Positions 35,137 through 44,638 of a stretch of DNA of 64,000 bases are shown piece after piece (the stretch's first letter is position 1; each line of letters starts with the position of its first letter). The stretch covers positions 124,001 through 188,000 of the forward strand of contig NZ_CP011071.1 of the NCBI RefSeq assembly GCF_000963865.1, in the 5' to 3' direction. Position numbers and translations under genes: made by a program. The notes below the pieces were generated by a model. It did not search any database. It had not been told where the DNA came from and worked only from the letters and a program-made list of their open reading frames with translations. The stretch comes from Flagellimonas lutaonensis (lineage in GTDB: Bacteria > Bacteroidota > Bacteroidia > Flavobacteriales > Flavobacteriaceae).

Positions 35137-36927
35137 ATGAATTTTACAGATAGAATAAAACCAACAGATAAAGGAATAACCACTTACCTTGACGATTTAA
35201 AGAATCAGAATTATCAAATTCCAACATTTCAACGTGATGTGGTTTGGGAAAAGGAAAATGTAAAAAAGTTGTGGGACAGTATATATAAATTCTACCCACT
35301 TGGAAGTATTTTGGTTTGGAAAACAGACTTAAAACTTCAAAATCACCGCCAAATTGGTGGACACAAAATTATAGACGATAACTTCAGTCGGACTGAATAT
35401 CAATATCTTTTAGATGGACAACAAAGAACAACTTCGCTTCTGACGTCATTGTATGGTGGTAAAATCGAAGGAAAAGACGGATTTAACCCGTCTTTATATA
35501 TTGACTTGACAATTTCAAGTGATGATGAAGTTGATGATGAAAGTTACAAAAACAGATTTCTATATTGGGATGAAATTGATGACCGTGATGGTACATTTAA
35601 AAGAAACATTGGACGAAACAAGAAATTTAATGATGGTCTAATCGTAAAGCTTCTTGACATTAAACAAGATTTTGAAACAATCCAACAAAAAATTGTAAAT
35701 CACCCGGAAGTCAATCAGCAATACAACCACCCTTTTTGGGCTGAACTAAGACGAGTTCAGCAAGTGTTAAACAACTATCGCCTTTCATTTATCGAACTAA
35801 AAGGGATTCAAGTAGCAGAAGTTTGCCAAATATTTGAAAGAATCAATCAAGCAGGAAAGCCTCTCGACATTTTTGATATTGTAGTCGCAAAAACATTTAG
35901 ACCGATAAGTGTAAATGACAATGGATTTTATCTGCGAGACCTGATTGATGAATTTAAAGAAACCAACAATAGTAATTTTCTTAAAATTAGTGACTTTGAT
36001 TATCTGCAAATAATCGCAATTCTTATTCGAGAGAACATTGAAGATTCGGGTATCAGAAATATTACACCTAGATACTTGAATGACATTAAAACAGAACAAA
36101 TTGAGACAGTTTGGAACGATGCAAAAAAGGCAATACTAAAAACGTTTGACTTTTTTGAGAACACCTTAAATATTAAGGGGCCTCAATTGATTCCGTATAG
36201 ATACTTCTATTTAACCATAGCGAATTATTTCTACCAAAATCAAAATCCCGATTATTCATTTCTCAAGAAATACTTTTGGTTCAATAGTATGCACCGAAAC
36301 GACCTCTTGAGCAACACGACTGATATAAACAATCATATACATTTTTTAAATAAGCAAAAGAACAACGAAGATTTCCAGTTTGAAAGATTCTTAATAGACC
36401 GAAATGATTTGAGAAATGCTTCTTACAGCTCTAAAGGTGTTTATTCAAGGGCAATCTTATCATTATATGCAAGCAAACAGCCAAAAGATTGGAAATATAC
36501 AGATAGAAATGTAATCGTTGATAATTTCTTCTTTTCGACTGATAAACCAAACCTTCACCACATATTTCCAACCAATTACATTGCGAACAATCCAGGTAAG
36601 AATGAATTGAATAACAACAGCCTTATGAATATTGCTTATTTAACTCAACTCACTAATTTAGAAATAAGTGATAAGAACCCGTTAGAATATATTAGGGACT
36701 ATGACAGCAATCCTGAGTTTGAAAATGTTATCAAATCTCATATGCTTCCCCTTAACCTGATTGAGTGGTCAAGAATGGAAGAAATGCCAGAAAATGCACT
36801 TGACCAATTCATTGAAAAAAGAGTTGATTTTATAGTTGAAGAGTTAAAGTCTATTCTTGAAGGAGTGAATTTTGAAGTGATAGATACGAAAGAAAAGAAA
36901 CTCGAAGAAGTTGAAAACGCAAGCTAA
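35137..36927 (+). CDS. DUF262/DUF1524 (HNH) protein, GmrSD-type restriction-like
   Basis: 596 residues. N-terminal DUF262 with YQIPTFQRDVVWEKENV, YPLGSILVW and the nucleotide-binding/hydrolysis motif LLDGQQRTTSLL. C-terminal DUF1524 HNH-like nuclease region with NLHHIFPTNYI and NNSLMNIAYLT. This combination occurs in type IV modification-dependent restriction (GmrSD, BrxU) and related phage-defence proteins, so a defence role is the best inference. Its stop codon lies inside the inverse core AAGCTAAC. The unit's own start word was removed with the IS3 insertion. Confidence 0.88.
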   Translation: MNFTDRIKPTDKGITTYLDDLKNQNYQIPTFQRDVVWEKENVKKLWDSIYKFYPLGSILVWKTDLKLQNHRQIGGHKIIDDNFSRTEYQYLLDGQQRTTSLLTSLYGGKIEGKDGFNPSLYIDLTISSDDEVDDESYKNRFLYWDEIDDRDGTFKRNIGRNKKFNDGLIVKLLDIKQDFETIQQKIVNHPEVNQQYNHPFWAELRRVQQVLNNYRLSFIELKGIQVAEVCQIFERINQAGKPLDIFDIVVAKTFRPISVNDNGFYLRDLIDEFKETNNSNFLKISDFDYLQIIAILIRENIEDSGIRNITPRYLNDIKTEQIETVWNDAKKAILKTFDFFENTLNIKGPQLIPYRYFYLTIANYFYQNQNPDYSFLKKYFWFNSMHRNDLLSNTTDINNHIHFLNKQKNNEDFQFERFLIDRNDLRNASYSSKGVYSRAILSLYASKQPKDWKYTDRNVIVDNFFFSTDKPNLHHIFPTNYIANNPGKNELNNNSLMNIAYLTQLTNLEISDKNPLEYIRDYDSNPEFENVIKSHMLPLNLIEWSRMEEMPENALDQFIEKRVDFIVEELKSILEGVNFEVIDTKEKKLEEVENAS

Positions 36928-36981
36928 CAAAAGATATGAAGTAATAGGCTCGTGCCTCGCCTACTACTCATATCCAAACCG
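36921..36981. repeat. Shortest attC-like hairpin, 61 bp
   Basis: AAGCTAAC (36921-36928), then stem GATATGAAGTAATAGGC (36933-36949) with GCCTACTACTCATATC (36959-36974) around a nine-base loop, then CAAACC and the G of GTTGGGCAC. It shows the minimal form of the site: AAC, about four bases, stem, loop, stem, about six bases ending CC, GTT. Confidence 0.8.
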
Positions 36982-36992
36982 TTGGGCACAAT

Positions 36993-37367
36993 ATGAAAAA
37001 TTCTATTCTCATACTATTGCTGATATCTTTCAGTTGCTCTGGACAAGAGAAAAACTGTTCGGAATACAAAACTGGAAAGTTTAACTACGTTTTGGAAAAT
37101 AGACCTGAATTAATCATTCGAACTGATTCTACCCAAATTGAATTGAACCCGATAACGAAAGTTGAAGTGTACTCAAAAGTCAAATGGAAATCTGAATGTG
37201 AATACGAAATGATTTATGAAAAAGTCTTGAACTATCCAGAAGACGTTAGTCACATGATTGGTCAAAAAATTAATGTGAAGATAATTGAGACAAGTTCTGA
37301 CGGTTACAAAGTTCATGCAACCAGTCCAAGAATTGACAACATTTTGGAATTTGTAAAAGCAGAATAA
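36993..37367 (+). CDS. Cassette-borne exported protein of unknown function
   Basis: 124 residues with a short signal and lipobox-like LLISFSCSG, then a small beta-rich domain with Cys residues (KNCSEYKTGKFNYV, KSECEYEMIYEKV). No family I can name, though similar short proteins are common in Flavobacteriaceae. Starts 12 bases after the unit core and is followed after three bases by a second gene, a two-gene unit. Confidence 0.7.
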   Translation: MKNSILILLLISFSCSGQEKNCSEYKTGKFNYVLENRPELIIRTDSTQIELNPITKVEVYSKVKWKSECEYEMIYEKVLNYPEDVSHMIGQKINVKIIETSSDGYKVHATSPRIDNILEFVKAE

Positions 37368-37370
37368 AAA

Positions 37371-37718
37371 ATGAGTGTACTGGCAAAAATAATTCTCTCA
37401 ATTCCATCATTAATCGGAATTATTTATATGTTGTCTTTTTGGAGTATAGATTTTTTCAAATGGATTTCAAATAAGATTGTGAGTTATGAATATCAAACAC
37501 CAATAATAAACGGACTTGTCCTTTTGCAAATCGGATATTTAATTTACCGTCTTTGGACTTATAAAAATTTACCCAAATCCAAAAAAACAAATTGGACAGT
37601 TTTACTCGTGATTTTCAATGTAGTTTCAAGTCTAATTTTCATATGGAAAAAGGACAGGGAGTTCGGAATTGAAAATAAAAATACTGTGCCCAACACAGTG
37701 TCCTATGAAAAGCCTTAG
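37371..37718 (+). CDS. Small membrane protein, tail altered by IS110
   Basis: 115 residues in the present frame with two or three TM segments (AKIILSIPSLIGIIYMLSFW, IINGLVLLQIGYLIYRLW, VLLVIFNVVSSLIFIW). The inverse core GTGCCCAAC encodes its residues VPN, and the last five codons come from IS110. Rejoining the split site gives TAT AAT TTA TAG, so the native stop also lay in the hairpin arm. Unknown function. Confidence 0.65.
   Translation: MSVLAKIILSIPSLIGIIYMLSFWSIDFFKWISNKIVSYEYQTPIINGLVLLQIGYLIYRLWTYKNLPKSKKTNWTVLLVIFNVVSSLIFIWKKDREFGIENKNTVPNTVSYEKP
37686..37701. repeat. attC-like site 6, left part (split by IS110)
   Basis: GTGCCCAAC (37686-37694) is the complement of the unit start GTTGGGCAC at 36981-36989. 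The site continues as ACAGTGT, is cut, and resumes as ATAATTTATAGC at 39079. Confidence 0.75.
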
Positions 37719-37962
37719 TCCAGTCTCCCAAAGATAATCAATATGTATTTTTTGTCTTAAACCACTTTTTTCTTTTAGTATAACTTGCTCGGCATCCTAT
37801 ATGTGATACACCCTATTGTTCGGGGTTCACGGGCATCTGTGTGATTCTAAGTCATTGAGCCCGGCCACTTGCTATAAATATGTGGTCCCCGCCCGGGGCG
37901 GGGCCACCCACGTTGTTCTGTGGTACGGGCCTGTCAATTTTCATGAGCTTTGTTATCGTTTA
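37702..37962 (-). ncRNA. Putative bridge RNA region of IS110 copy 1
   Basis: IS110-family elements encode a structured RNA that pairs with donor and target DNA. This 261-bp non-coding part contains a strong GC hairpin (CCCCGCCC/GGGGCGGGG near 37888-37905) and, just before it, TTGCTATAAATA (37869-37880), which shares GCTATAA with one target (GGCTATAA) and TATAA with the other. The exact RNA ends, strand and guide assignments are inference. Confidence 0.4.
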
Positions 37963-39018
37963 TCATTCAACTACCCCGACCTCGTACGGGGTCTCCGTTT
38001 TTATCACCGCCAAGGTCCTTGAAAGCAGTTTGCGGGCCACTTTTATGATGATCTTCTTGGTGTCCTTGCCCATATGCTTTCGGTAATACCCTTGCATAAC
38101 GGGGTCGGCACGTATCGCCTGCCAGGCCGCCTCCACGAAATAGCTCCGTATCAGACGGTGCGCCCGCATGGCCATGCCCATCGTTCTATGGGTGCCCCCG
38201 CTCTGGTGGACCCCCGGGGCCAGCCCCACGTAGCCCGCCAAATGCTTCACGCTCTTGAAACGCCGCAGGTCGCCCAGTTCGCACAGTATGCCACAGGCCA
38301 CGATGCCACCGATGCCCGGTATGCTCCTGAGCAGCATATAGTCCTTCCCGTAATGCACCTTGCAGTACCTCCTTAGCTGTGTCGAGACGTCACGGAGCTC
38401 TTGGTCGATGAACCGGAAAGAGCGCATGCGGCTCTCAAGGGTTTTCTTGGCCGTCGGATACTCAAATTCCAGGGCATCCAGCCACCCACGAAAAGCATGG
38501 CTCCAGTGGTCGTTGTCGAACTCCTCGGGGACCTTGGTGCCAAAATACAACAACTGCATCTTGATATAGCTCTTTATCCTCCTGAAATCCTTGACCAGGT
38601 CGTTCCTGCGCCTGAAAAGACTGCGAAGCTCCTCGCGCTTTTTATCCGGGACCACGATACTCTCCAAACGGCCATCTTTGAGTTCCCTACTGATGAGCTG
38701 CGCATCGATCTTATCGGTCTTGGTATGCCTCTCCTTGCCCTTACGATGGATATCGGCAGGGTTCACCACCAAGGACTTCCACCCATAGGACTCAAAACAA
38801 CGATGGGCGCGATAGCCGCAACAACCCGCCTCATAGGCCACACTTACCTCATGGTCCGGGAAATGCTTTCCTACGTAGGCACGTAATTGCCCGGGCTCTG
38901 GGGCCATGCTGAATGACCTGCCCGAAAACAGTTCCGTGGCGCAGTGTACCTTCCAGCTCCGTTTGTGTATGTCGATGCCAATGAATAACTTGGGGACGGC
39001 AGTAATTTGAGTTTCCAT
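37963..39018 (-). CDS. IS110-family recombinase (DEDD/serine), copy 1
   Basis: 351 residues. N-terminal RuvC-like domain begins FIGIDIHKRSWKVH, with later acidic residues in SVAYEAGCCG and HTKTDKIDAQLI, and the C-terminal Tnp_20 domain has LLRSIPGIGGIVACGILCEL and HLAGYVGLAPGVHQSGG with the conserved Ser. Identical in translation to copy 2. Confidence 0.95.
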   Translation of the reverse strand: METQITAVPKLFIGIDIHKRSWKVHCATELFSGRSFSMAPEPGQLRAYVGKHFPDHEVSVAYEAGCCGYRAHRCFESYGWKSLVVNPADIHRKGKERHTKTDKIDAQLISRELKDGRLESIVVPDKKREELRSLFRRRNDLVKDFRRIKSYIKMQLLYFGTKVPEEFDNDHWSHAFRGWLDALEFEYPTAKKTLESRMRSFRFIDQELRDVSTQLRRYCKVHYGKDYMLLRSIPGIGGIVACGILCELGDLRRFKSVKHLAGYVGLAPGVHQSGGTHRTMGMAMRAHRLIRSYFVEAAWQAIRADPVMQGYYRKHMGKDTKKIIIKVARKLLSRTLAVIKTETPYEVGVVE

Positions 39019-39078
39019 ATCTTAAGTTTTTTTGTTCAACCTTTAAGGTACTCGACTTACTGCTTTTTCATGGATGCT

Positions 39079-39191
39079 ATAATTTATAGCTTCCTGTCTG
39101 GTTAAACTTAAATTCATTATTTTCAATCGGCTGGATTTGCACGGTTGGAAAACTGCGTTTTCTGCACCGCAACAAATCATAGCCGAGACCG
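39079..39191. repeat. attC-like site 6, right part
   Basis: ATAATTTATAGC onward matches the body of site 2 (27456-27561) through CAAATCATAGCC, then GAGACC and the G of GTTCTCTGC. The shared body with different end words shows that hairpin body and unit-specific words vary independently. Confidence 0.75.
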
Positions 39192-39209
39192 TTCTCTGCA
39201 AGCCATAAA

Positions 39210-40046
39210 ATGAAAAAAATCTCTAAAAAAAACATCGAAGCCGTAGTTCATATCCTTTTTTGGCTTTTTATTTTTAGTGCTGTCAATGTTGATTGGGCTT
39301 CTGACTGGTTTGATAAAACAATTCGACCAAGAACCCCAGCACCGCTCTCCGTACTATTATTTCCAGTAATTTTTTATGTGCATTCATTGTGGGCTGTTCC
39401 TGAATTTTTGAATAAGCGTAAATGGAAAATCTATGTACTGACCTTCGTTCTTATCTTCATCTTTCCGGAAGTGGTTCGCTCAGGTTTTCTTACGTGGAAT
39501 GATCCGGAAGTTACGTTCAGGGAAGAATTCCAAAGCAGGGATAGTCTGATCCTTGGAGAACCCAACGTGTTTTGGATGGCATTTACCTTCTCAATTTTAT
39601 ATCGGTTTACGAAAGATTGGTTTATCAAGCAGTATCAAATTGAGCATTTAGGCAATCAGTTGTCTGAGCACTTGAAAATAAAAGTGCCCATCACCCAACC
39701 ATTAGATGCAAATGAAGCTGCCTTGCTAAAGCAAAGGTTAGAAGATACCTTGAAAAAAAAACAGGTTTACTTGAACAAGGAACTTTCCCTTGCCGAATTG
39801 GCAAAACAGATTGATACCTCTGATAAAAAACTATCTACGCTGCTCAACCAAAATTTGGAAACCAATTTTTATGACTATATCAATAACTTGCGAATATCGG
39901 CTTTCAAAAAAGGGGTATCGGAAGGGAAATTGGAACACCTTTCTATTGTAGGGCTCGCACTTCAGTGTGGTTTCAGATCAAAAAGCAGCTTTTACCGCGC
40001 ATTCAAAAAGGAAACAGGAAAGTCCCCTTCTGAATTCATCGCATAA
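39210..40046 (+). CDS. Membrane-anchored AraC-family transcriptional regulator
   Basis: 278 residues. About four TM-like segments in the N-terminal half (VHILFWLFIFSAVNV, LSVLLFPVIFYVHSLWAV, IYVLTFVLIFIFPEVV, FWMAFTFSILYRF), then a C-terminal AraC HTH pair (LSLAELAKQIDTSDKKLSTLL and LSIVGLALQCGFRSKSSFYR, AFKKETGKSPSEF). This layout suits a regulator that senses at the membrane and controls the ABC/peptidase genes downstream in the same cassette. Starts 19 bases after the unit core GTTCTCTGC. Confidence 0.88.
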   Translation: MKKISKKNIEAVVHILFWLFIFSAVNVDWASDWFDKTIRPRTPAPLSVLLFPVIFYVHSLWAVPEFLNKRKWKIYVLTFVLIFIFPEVVRSGFLTWNDPEVTFREEFQSRDSLILGEPNVFWMAFTFSILYRFTKDWFIKQYQIEHLGNQLSEHLKIKVPITQPLDANEAALLKQRLEDTLKKKQVYLNKELSLAELAKQIDTSDKKLSTLLNQNLETNFYDYINNLRISAFKKGVSEGKLEHLSIVGLALQCGFRSKSSFYRAFKKETGKSPSEFIA

Positions 40047-40246
40047 TTTCCTGTTCATAGCAGTCCCGAATATTTTATGGGACTCCCCGCTACATTAAAT
40101 ATCATCCCACTGCTTCTTCTGGGACGAATAACAGCTTGAAAACCATCCATTGATCTTTATAAATCAGGATTTTTGACCTGTTCAAGGCTCATAGTACATA
40201 GTATGTTTTTGGGTTTTGCATCCTTCTTAAATAAAGTCAATAATGT

Positions 40247-41137
40247 ATGATGTTGTCTATTCAAAACCTCACCAAAACGTATCCCAATGGTGTAAAAGCC
40301 CTTGATGAAATAAACCTGGAAATTCTACCTGGAATGTTTGGTCTCTTAGGGCCTAATGGAGCCGGCAAATCCTCACTGATGAGGACGATTGCCACCCTTC
40401 AAACACCTGATAGCGGTAGAGTGGTTTTCAATGGGATTGATATCGGAAACGACCCCATGAGCTTGCGAAAAACACTTGGCTATTTGCCTCAGGAATTCGG
40501 AGTTTATCCGAAGGAATCAGCGGAAACTCTATTGGGTTATTTTGCCATTTTGAAAGGCATATCCTCCCGTAAGGAGCGGAAATGGAAAGTCGAGGAAGTG
40601 CTACACCTTACGAATTTATATGAGGTCCGAAAGAAGCATGTAAGTTCTTATTCTGGTGGCATGCGCCAGCGCTTTGGTATTGCACAGTTACTGCTCAACG
40701 ATCCTCAGTTAATCATTGTGGATGAGCCCACAGCAGGGTTAGACCCTGAAGAAAGAAATCGGTTTTTGAACGTTTTACGTGGAATCGGCACAGATAACAT
40801 CGTTTTGTTCTCTACGCACCTGGTAGAAGATGTAAAAGAACTTTGTACCGATATGGCCATCATGAAACATGGAAAAATTCACCGACACCTTACCCCATCT
40901 CAAGCTGTAAAAGAACTGGAATCGAAAATCTGGACCAAAAGTATCCTTGCTACCGAGCTGGAACAATATAAATCTACTTTCAATTATTTGTCGTCCTCTT
41001 ATAATGAAGACCATTCACTGACCATCAGAGTTTTTGCTGACAACAGACCCAATGATTCATTTGAAAAAGCCGAGAAAGTAACGCTGGAAGATGTGTATTT
41101 CCATGCCCTGGAAAAAACCGTAGAAGAATATGCTTAG
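40247..41137 (+). CDS. ABC transporter ATP-binding protein
   Basis: 296 residues. Walker A GPNGAGKSS, signature YSGGMRQRFGIAQ, Walker B LIIVDEPTAGLDPEE, H-loop LFSTHLVEDV. Of the ABC-2 export type. It overlaps the next gene by eight bases. The 200-base spacer before it contains AGTCCC/GGGACT (near 40060-40082) and no clear promoter. With its partner it is probably an exporter or membrane-stress complex; substrate unknown. Confidence 0.93.
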   Translation: MMLSIQNLTKTYPNGVKALDEINLEILPGMFGLLGPNGAGKSSLMRTIATLQTPDSGRVVFNGIDIGNDPMSLRKTLGYLPQEFGVYPKESAETLLGYFAILKGISSRKERKWKVEEVLHLTNLYEVRKKHVSSYSGGMRQRFGIAQLLLNDPQLIIVDEPTAGLDPEERNRFLNVLRGIGTDNIVLFSTHLVEDVKELCTDMAIMKHGKIHRHLTPSQAVKELESKIWTKSILATELEQYKSTFNYLSSSYNEDHSLTIRVFADNRPNDSFEKAEKVTLEDVYFHALEKTVEEYA

Positions 41138-44100
41138 ATCGATCTATTCTTACGAACTGAAAAGGTTGCTGAAGCAGCCTGCTATCTATTTTTATTTCAT
41201 AGTATTTTTTGGTATCGCCCTTTTATCCATGCTTGGCACAGGGGGATTTTTTGATGGTGTTTCTGAAACCAAAAAGGAAGTGGGATTCCTTAACTCCACC
41301 CATCAAATCAATTTTATTTTTCAATATTTCAATAAGTTTTTCATGTTCCTGCTGCCTGCGATTATCGGAATGGTGATATACAAGGACTATAAAAGCAATG
41401 TTCATCCCATTTTGTACAGTTATCCCATTAAAAAATCGGATTTTCTGCTTGGAAAATTTCTCAGTTCATTAACCATTGTTTTTCTGATCACCCTTTCCGT
41501 TGGTTTTGCCTTCTATCTGGGAGAATATATTTTGGGTACAGATAACCCAATGATTGGCCCAACTAACTTTTGGGGATACGTAAGTGCCTATCTCTTTTTT
41601 GTATGGCCTAATATGTTTGTCTATGGTTTAATGATATTTATAGTCGTAGCCTCCCTCCGAAATATTTATGCAGGTTTTATTTCGATTATACTCTTGTTTT
41701 TCATTCAGATCATGATCGATAATCTGTTTGAAGGAACGCCATTGCTCTTTGCGCTTTTCGACCCTTTTGGCAAAAATGCTGTTGCTTATGAAACCCGATT
41801 TTGGACCATTTCTGAACAAAATGTTCAGCAAATTCCATTGCTTGGGGTGGTGCTCTGGAACAGACTGCTATGGACTACACTGGGCCTATTGTTATTTGGC
41901 CTTTTTTACAAAAAATTCAAACTGGAGCAGGAAACATTTCGCCTACTTCCGGGAATCGGAAAGAGAAAGTCTGGGAAAGAGCAAAAAAGCAAATTGATTC
42001 AATCAAGAATCAAGAACACAGAAGTAACCATTGATTTTTCCTTTCTCGAACAAGTTAAGGCAATGCTAAAACTGTCGGCTATCGACTTCAGGTTCATCAT
42101 CAAGAATTGGCTTTTTCAAGTATTGGTTTTTTTTGGAGTATTGGCCTTGGTTTTTGCCGTGAGTCGGGTAACGAATCGGGCTGATATGACCTATCTGCCT
42201 TTAACGCGCATCGTTCTGGCAGTGCCTATGTACTTCTTTTCATTGGTAATCATGCTGATGACTTTCATTTATGCAGGTATGTTGGTACATCGCTCCCGGA
42301 TAGCAAAGTCCAATCAGCTTATTGATACTACTGCAACTACCAACTGGGTTCTTTTAGGTTCAAAGATATTGGCATTGCTAAAGGTTCAGCTCCTCTTATT
42401 GTTGGTTGTGATGCTTTGCGGTATAGGGCTACAACTATACAATGGCTACTATCACTTAGAAATTGACTTATACCTTTTTCATTTGTTGATTCTTACCTTC
42501 CCAACCTTAATTATCTGGGCTGCACTTTCCGTGTTTATTCATACCCTGGTGCCCAATGTATATGTGGGTATCTTCCTTTTACTGCTGATATGGATCGGTA
42601 AAGACCAACTCCCTCAAATCGGAATAGAAACCAATCTCCTGAGGTTCAATTCCCCACCTCAATTAACTTACAGCGATTTAAACGGATTTGGTCATGGATT
42701 ATTGGCCCATTTGATTATCAACGCATACTGGTTGAGCTTTTCAGTCATCTTGATTTTGTTGACTTATCTTTTCTGGGAACGTGGATATTCGCACTCATTA
42801 AAAGAACGAATTGCAAAAGCGGTTCAAAAATTAAAGGGGCACACATTTTATACATTCTTACTCTTATTGGGCCTCTTTTTTGCTTGGGGTATCTACATTT
42901 TCCAGGAGGAAGAAAGCTCATCCAAAACAGTGGGAAACAATGAGCAAATACTTCAAGACTTCAAGACCAATTTTGGGAAATATAAATCTACTATCCAACC
43001 AAAAATAACTTCAGTAAAATTGAATGTGGAGCTTTTCCCGGAGAGTAATTCATTCCAGACAAGTGGTAGTTATATCCTTGTCAATCAAAGCCCGGAACGA
43101 ATAGATACTTTACTGATAAAAACCGGATATGACGAGATTACAGACTACTTCTTTAGTGTTACTTCCAGAATCATTCAAAAAGATGATGCCTTACAATTCG
43201 CGGTTCATGTTTTAGAGAAATCCATTGAATCAGGAGATTCTCTCCAAATGGAGTTTGAAATTAAGAACAAGCCAAATACACTGTTTTATCAAAATTCCAG
43301 TATCCTTCAGAATGGTACATTTTTACGAACCGATATACTTCCACGTTTAGGGTATTTTTTTGATGATGAATATTATGAGCCAACTGACAGCATAGCAAGA
43401 CATACTAATTTTTATTCTCCTGATGCCGATTTAGTAGACATAGAAACGGTTATCAGCACCAGTCATTTACAAACAGCAATTGCTCCCGGAACCCTGATAA
43501 AACAATGGGCGGAAAACAACAGAAACTATTTTCACTACAAAACAGAGAAGAAAATCAAATTTGCTTTTGCCTTTCACTCGGGCGACTTTTCGGTAAGCAA
43601 GTCAAACCACAAAGGGGTTAATGTGGAAATCTATCATCACGAAAACCATACTTTTAACCTGAAGGATATAACTGATGGGCTGAATGCTTCACTTGCTTAC
43701 AATAGTCGATTTTTCGGTTCGTATCAACATGATGATATTAAAACCATTGAGTTTCCTGTTACAGAAGGGACGTATGCCACAATCATGAGCAACACGATCC
43801 CTACATCCGAAGCGCGGTTTATTCTGAGCAATGGTGAAGCAAAAAATCATATCAATTTATCCTTTTACGTTCAAGCACATGAGCTCACCCACCATTGGTG
43901 GGGAAATCAACTCATGCCTGCAGATGCCTTGGGTGCTAAAATGCTTACAGAAAGCATCACAGAATACATTAGTCTGAGGATATATGAAGAGCATTTTGGA
44001 AAGGAGAAAGCGCAACATTTTCTGAGTTTACAACGCCAACGGTATTTAGAAGGAAGGACAAGAGATGCAGGCAAGGAAAGTCCACTATACCTCGTCAGAC

Positions 44101-44633
44101 CAGAGCAGGAATACATTGCCTATGGAAAAGGAGCTATGGCATTTAACACATTGCAGTATTATGTTGGAGAAGAAAACCTGAATAATCTTCTAAAGGAATT
44201 TTTGAAAAAATATAAATTCAGAGTAGATCAGTACCCCACTTCAACGGATTTGATCACGCATCTGAAAAATGAAATTCCTGTTGAATTCCATTATATCATT
44301 CAGGACATGATGGAATCAATAACCTTCTACGACAACAAAATAATTGACACCAAAGAGCTACCGAATAACCAACTGGAAATTATATTCTCCATACGTAAAA
44401 TGGATAGCATCCAAAAAAATGAAGTAGAAGCCGCCAATGTGTTTCTAACGATTGGTCAATATGATAGTGATGGAAACCTGCTTCAAATTGAAGAAGTCAA
44501 GGCATCATCAGGAGAAAACAACATCACGATTTACAAAAAGCCTGGGGCTACCCATATCTTGCTTGACCCCTTTTTGCATTTCATCGAGCTGAATGTCGAG
44601 GATAATCGCCAAAATATTGTGACAAAAGAATAA
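41130..44633 (+). CDS. ABC permease fused to M1-type aminopeptidase domain
   Basis: 1167 residues. The N-terminal half has two sets of ABC-2 permease TM helices (IYFYFIVFFGIALLSMLG; FLLPAIIGMVIYKDYKSN; later LYLFHLLILTFPTLIIWAAL). The C-terminal half, after a TM at about residue 580, is an M1 metallopeptidase with HELTHHWWGN at residues 917-926 and Glu941 in MLTESITEY, spacing as in this fused family. Fusions of this kind are known in Bacteroidota. Its stop is six bases before the inverse core GCAGAGAAC, so a 3.5 kb gene fits within one cassette. Confidence 0.92.
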   Translation: MLRSIYSYELKRLLKQPAIYFYFIVFFGIALLSMLGTGGFFDGVSETKKEVGFLNSTHQINFIFQYFNKFFMFLLPAIIGMVIYKDYKSNVHPILYSYPIKKSDFLLGKFLSSLTIVFLITLSVGFAFYLGEYILGTDNPMIGPTNFWGYVSAYLFFVWPNMFVYGLMIFIVVASLRNIYAGFISIILLFFIQIMIDNLFEGTPLLFALFDPFGKNAVAYETRFWTISEQNVQQIPLLGVVLWNRLLWTTLGLLLFGLFYKKFKLEQETFRLLPGIGKRKSGKEQKSKLIQSRIKNTEVTIDFSFLEQVKAMLKLSAIDFRFIIKNWLFQVLVFFGVLALVFAVSRVTNRADMTYLPLTRIVLAVPMYFFSLVIMLMTFIYAGMLVHRSRIAKSNQLIDTTATTNWVLLGSKILALLKVQLLLLLVVMLCGIGLQLYNGYYHLEIDLYLFHLLILTFPTLIIWAALSVFIHTLVPNVYVGIFLLLLIWIGKDQLPQIGIETNLLRFNSPPQLTYSDLNGFGHGLLAHLIINAYWLSFSVILILLTYLFWERGYSHSLKERIAKAVQKLKGHTFYTFLLLLGLFFAWGIYIFQEEESSSKTVGNNEQILQDFKTNFGKYKSTIQPKITSVKLNVELFPESNSFQTSGSYILVNQSPERIDTLLIKTGYDEITDYFFSVTSRIIQKDDALQFAVHVLEKSIESGDSLQMEFEIKNKPNTLFYQNSSILQNGTFLRTDILPRLGYFFDDEYYEPTDSIARHTNFYSPDADLVDIETVISTSHLQTAIAPGTLIKQWAENNRNYFHYKTEKKIKFAFAFHSGDFSVSKSNHKGVNVEIYHHENHTFNLKDITDGLNASLAYNSRFFGSYQHDDIKTIEFPVTEGTYATIMSNTIPTSEARFILSNGEAKNHINLSFYVQAHELTHHWWGNQLMPADALGAKMLTESITEYISLRIYEEHFGKEKAQHFLSLQRQRYLEGRTRDAGKESPLYLVRPEQEYIAYGKGAMAFNTLQYYVGEENLNNLLKEFLKKYKFRVDQYPTSTDLITHLKNEIPVEFHYIIQDMMESITFYDNKIIDTKELPNNQLEIIFSIRKMDSIQKNEVEAANVFLTIGQYDSDGNLLQIEEVKASSGENNITIYKKPGATHILLDPFLHFIELNVEDNRQNIVTKE

Positions 44634-44638
44634 GGCCA

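Larger units (their letters stand above)
37702..39078 (-). mobile_element. IS110-family insertion sequence, copy 1
   Basis: 1377 bp, bordered by CCTATGAAAAGCC on the left and TTCATGGATGCT on the right, deduced by comparison with copy 2. No target duplication and no long terminal repeats, as usual for IS110. Inserted into an attC-like site between AACACAGTGT and ATAATTTATAGC. The long non-coding part (261 bp) is downstream of the recombinase, an arrangement seen in the IS1111 subgroup. Confidence 0.88.

Noticed and set aside
38401-38886. 161-residue open frame opposite the IS110 recombinase (also 46050-46535)
   Set aside because: Wholly antisense to a clear recombinase gene, present only because the codon use leaves the opposite frame open; no independent signal.
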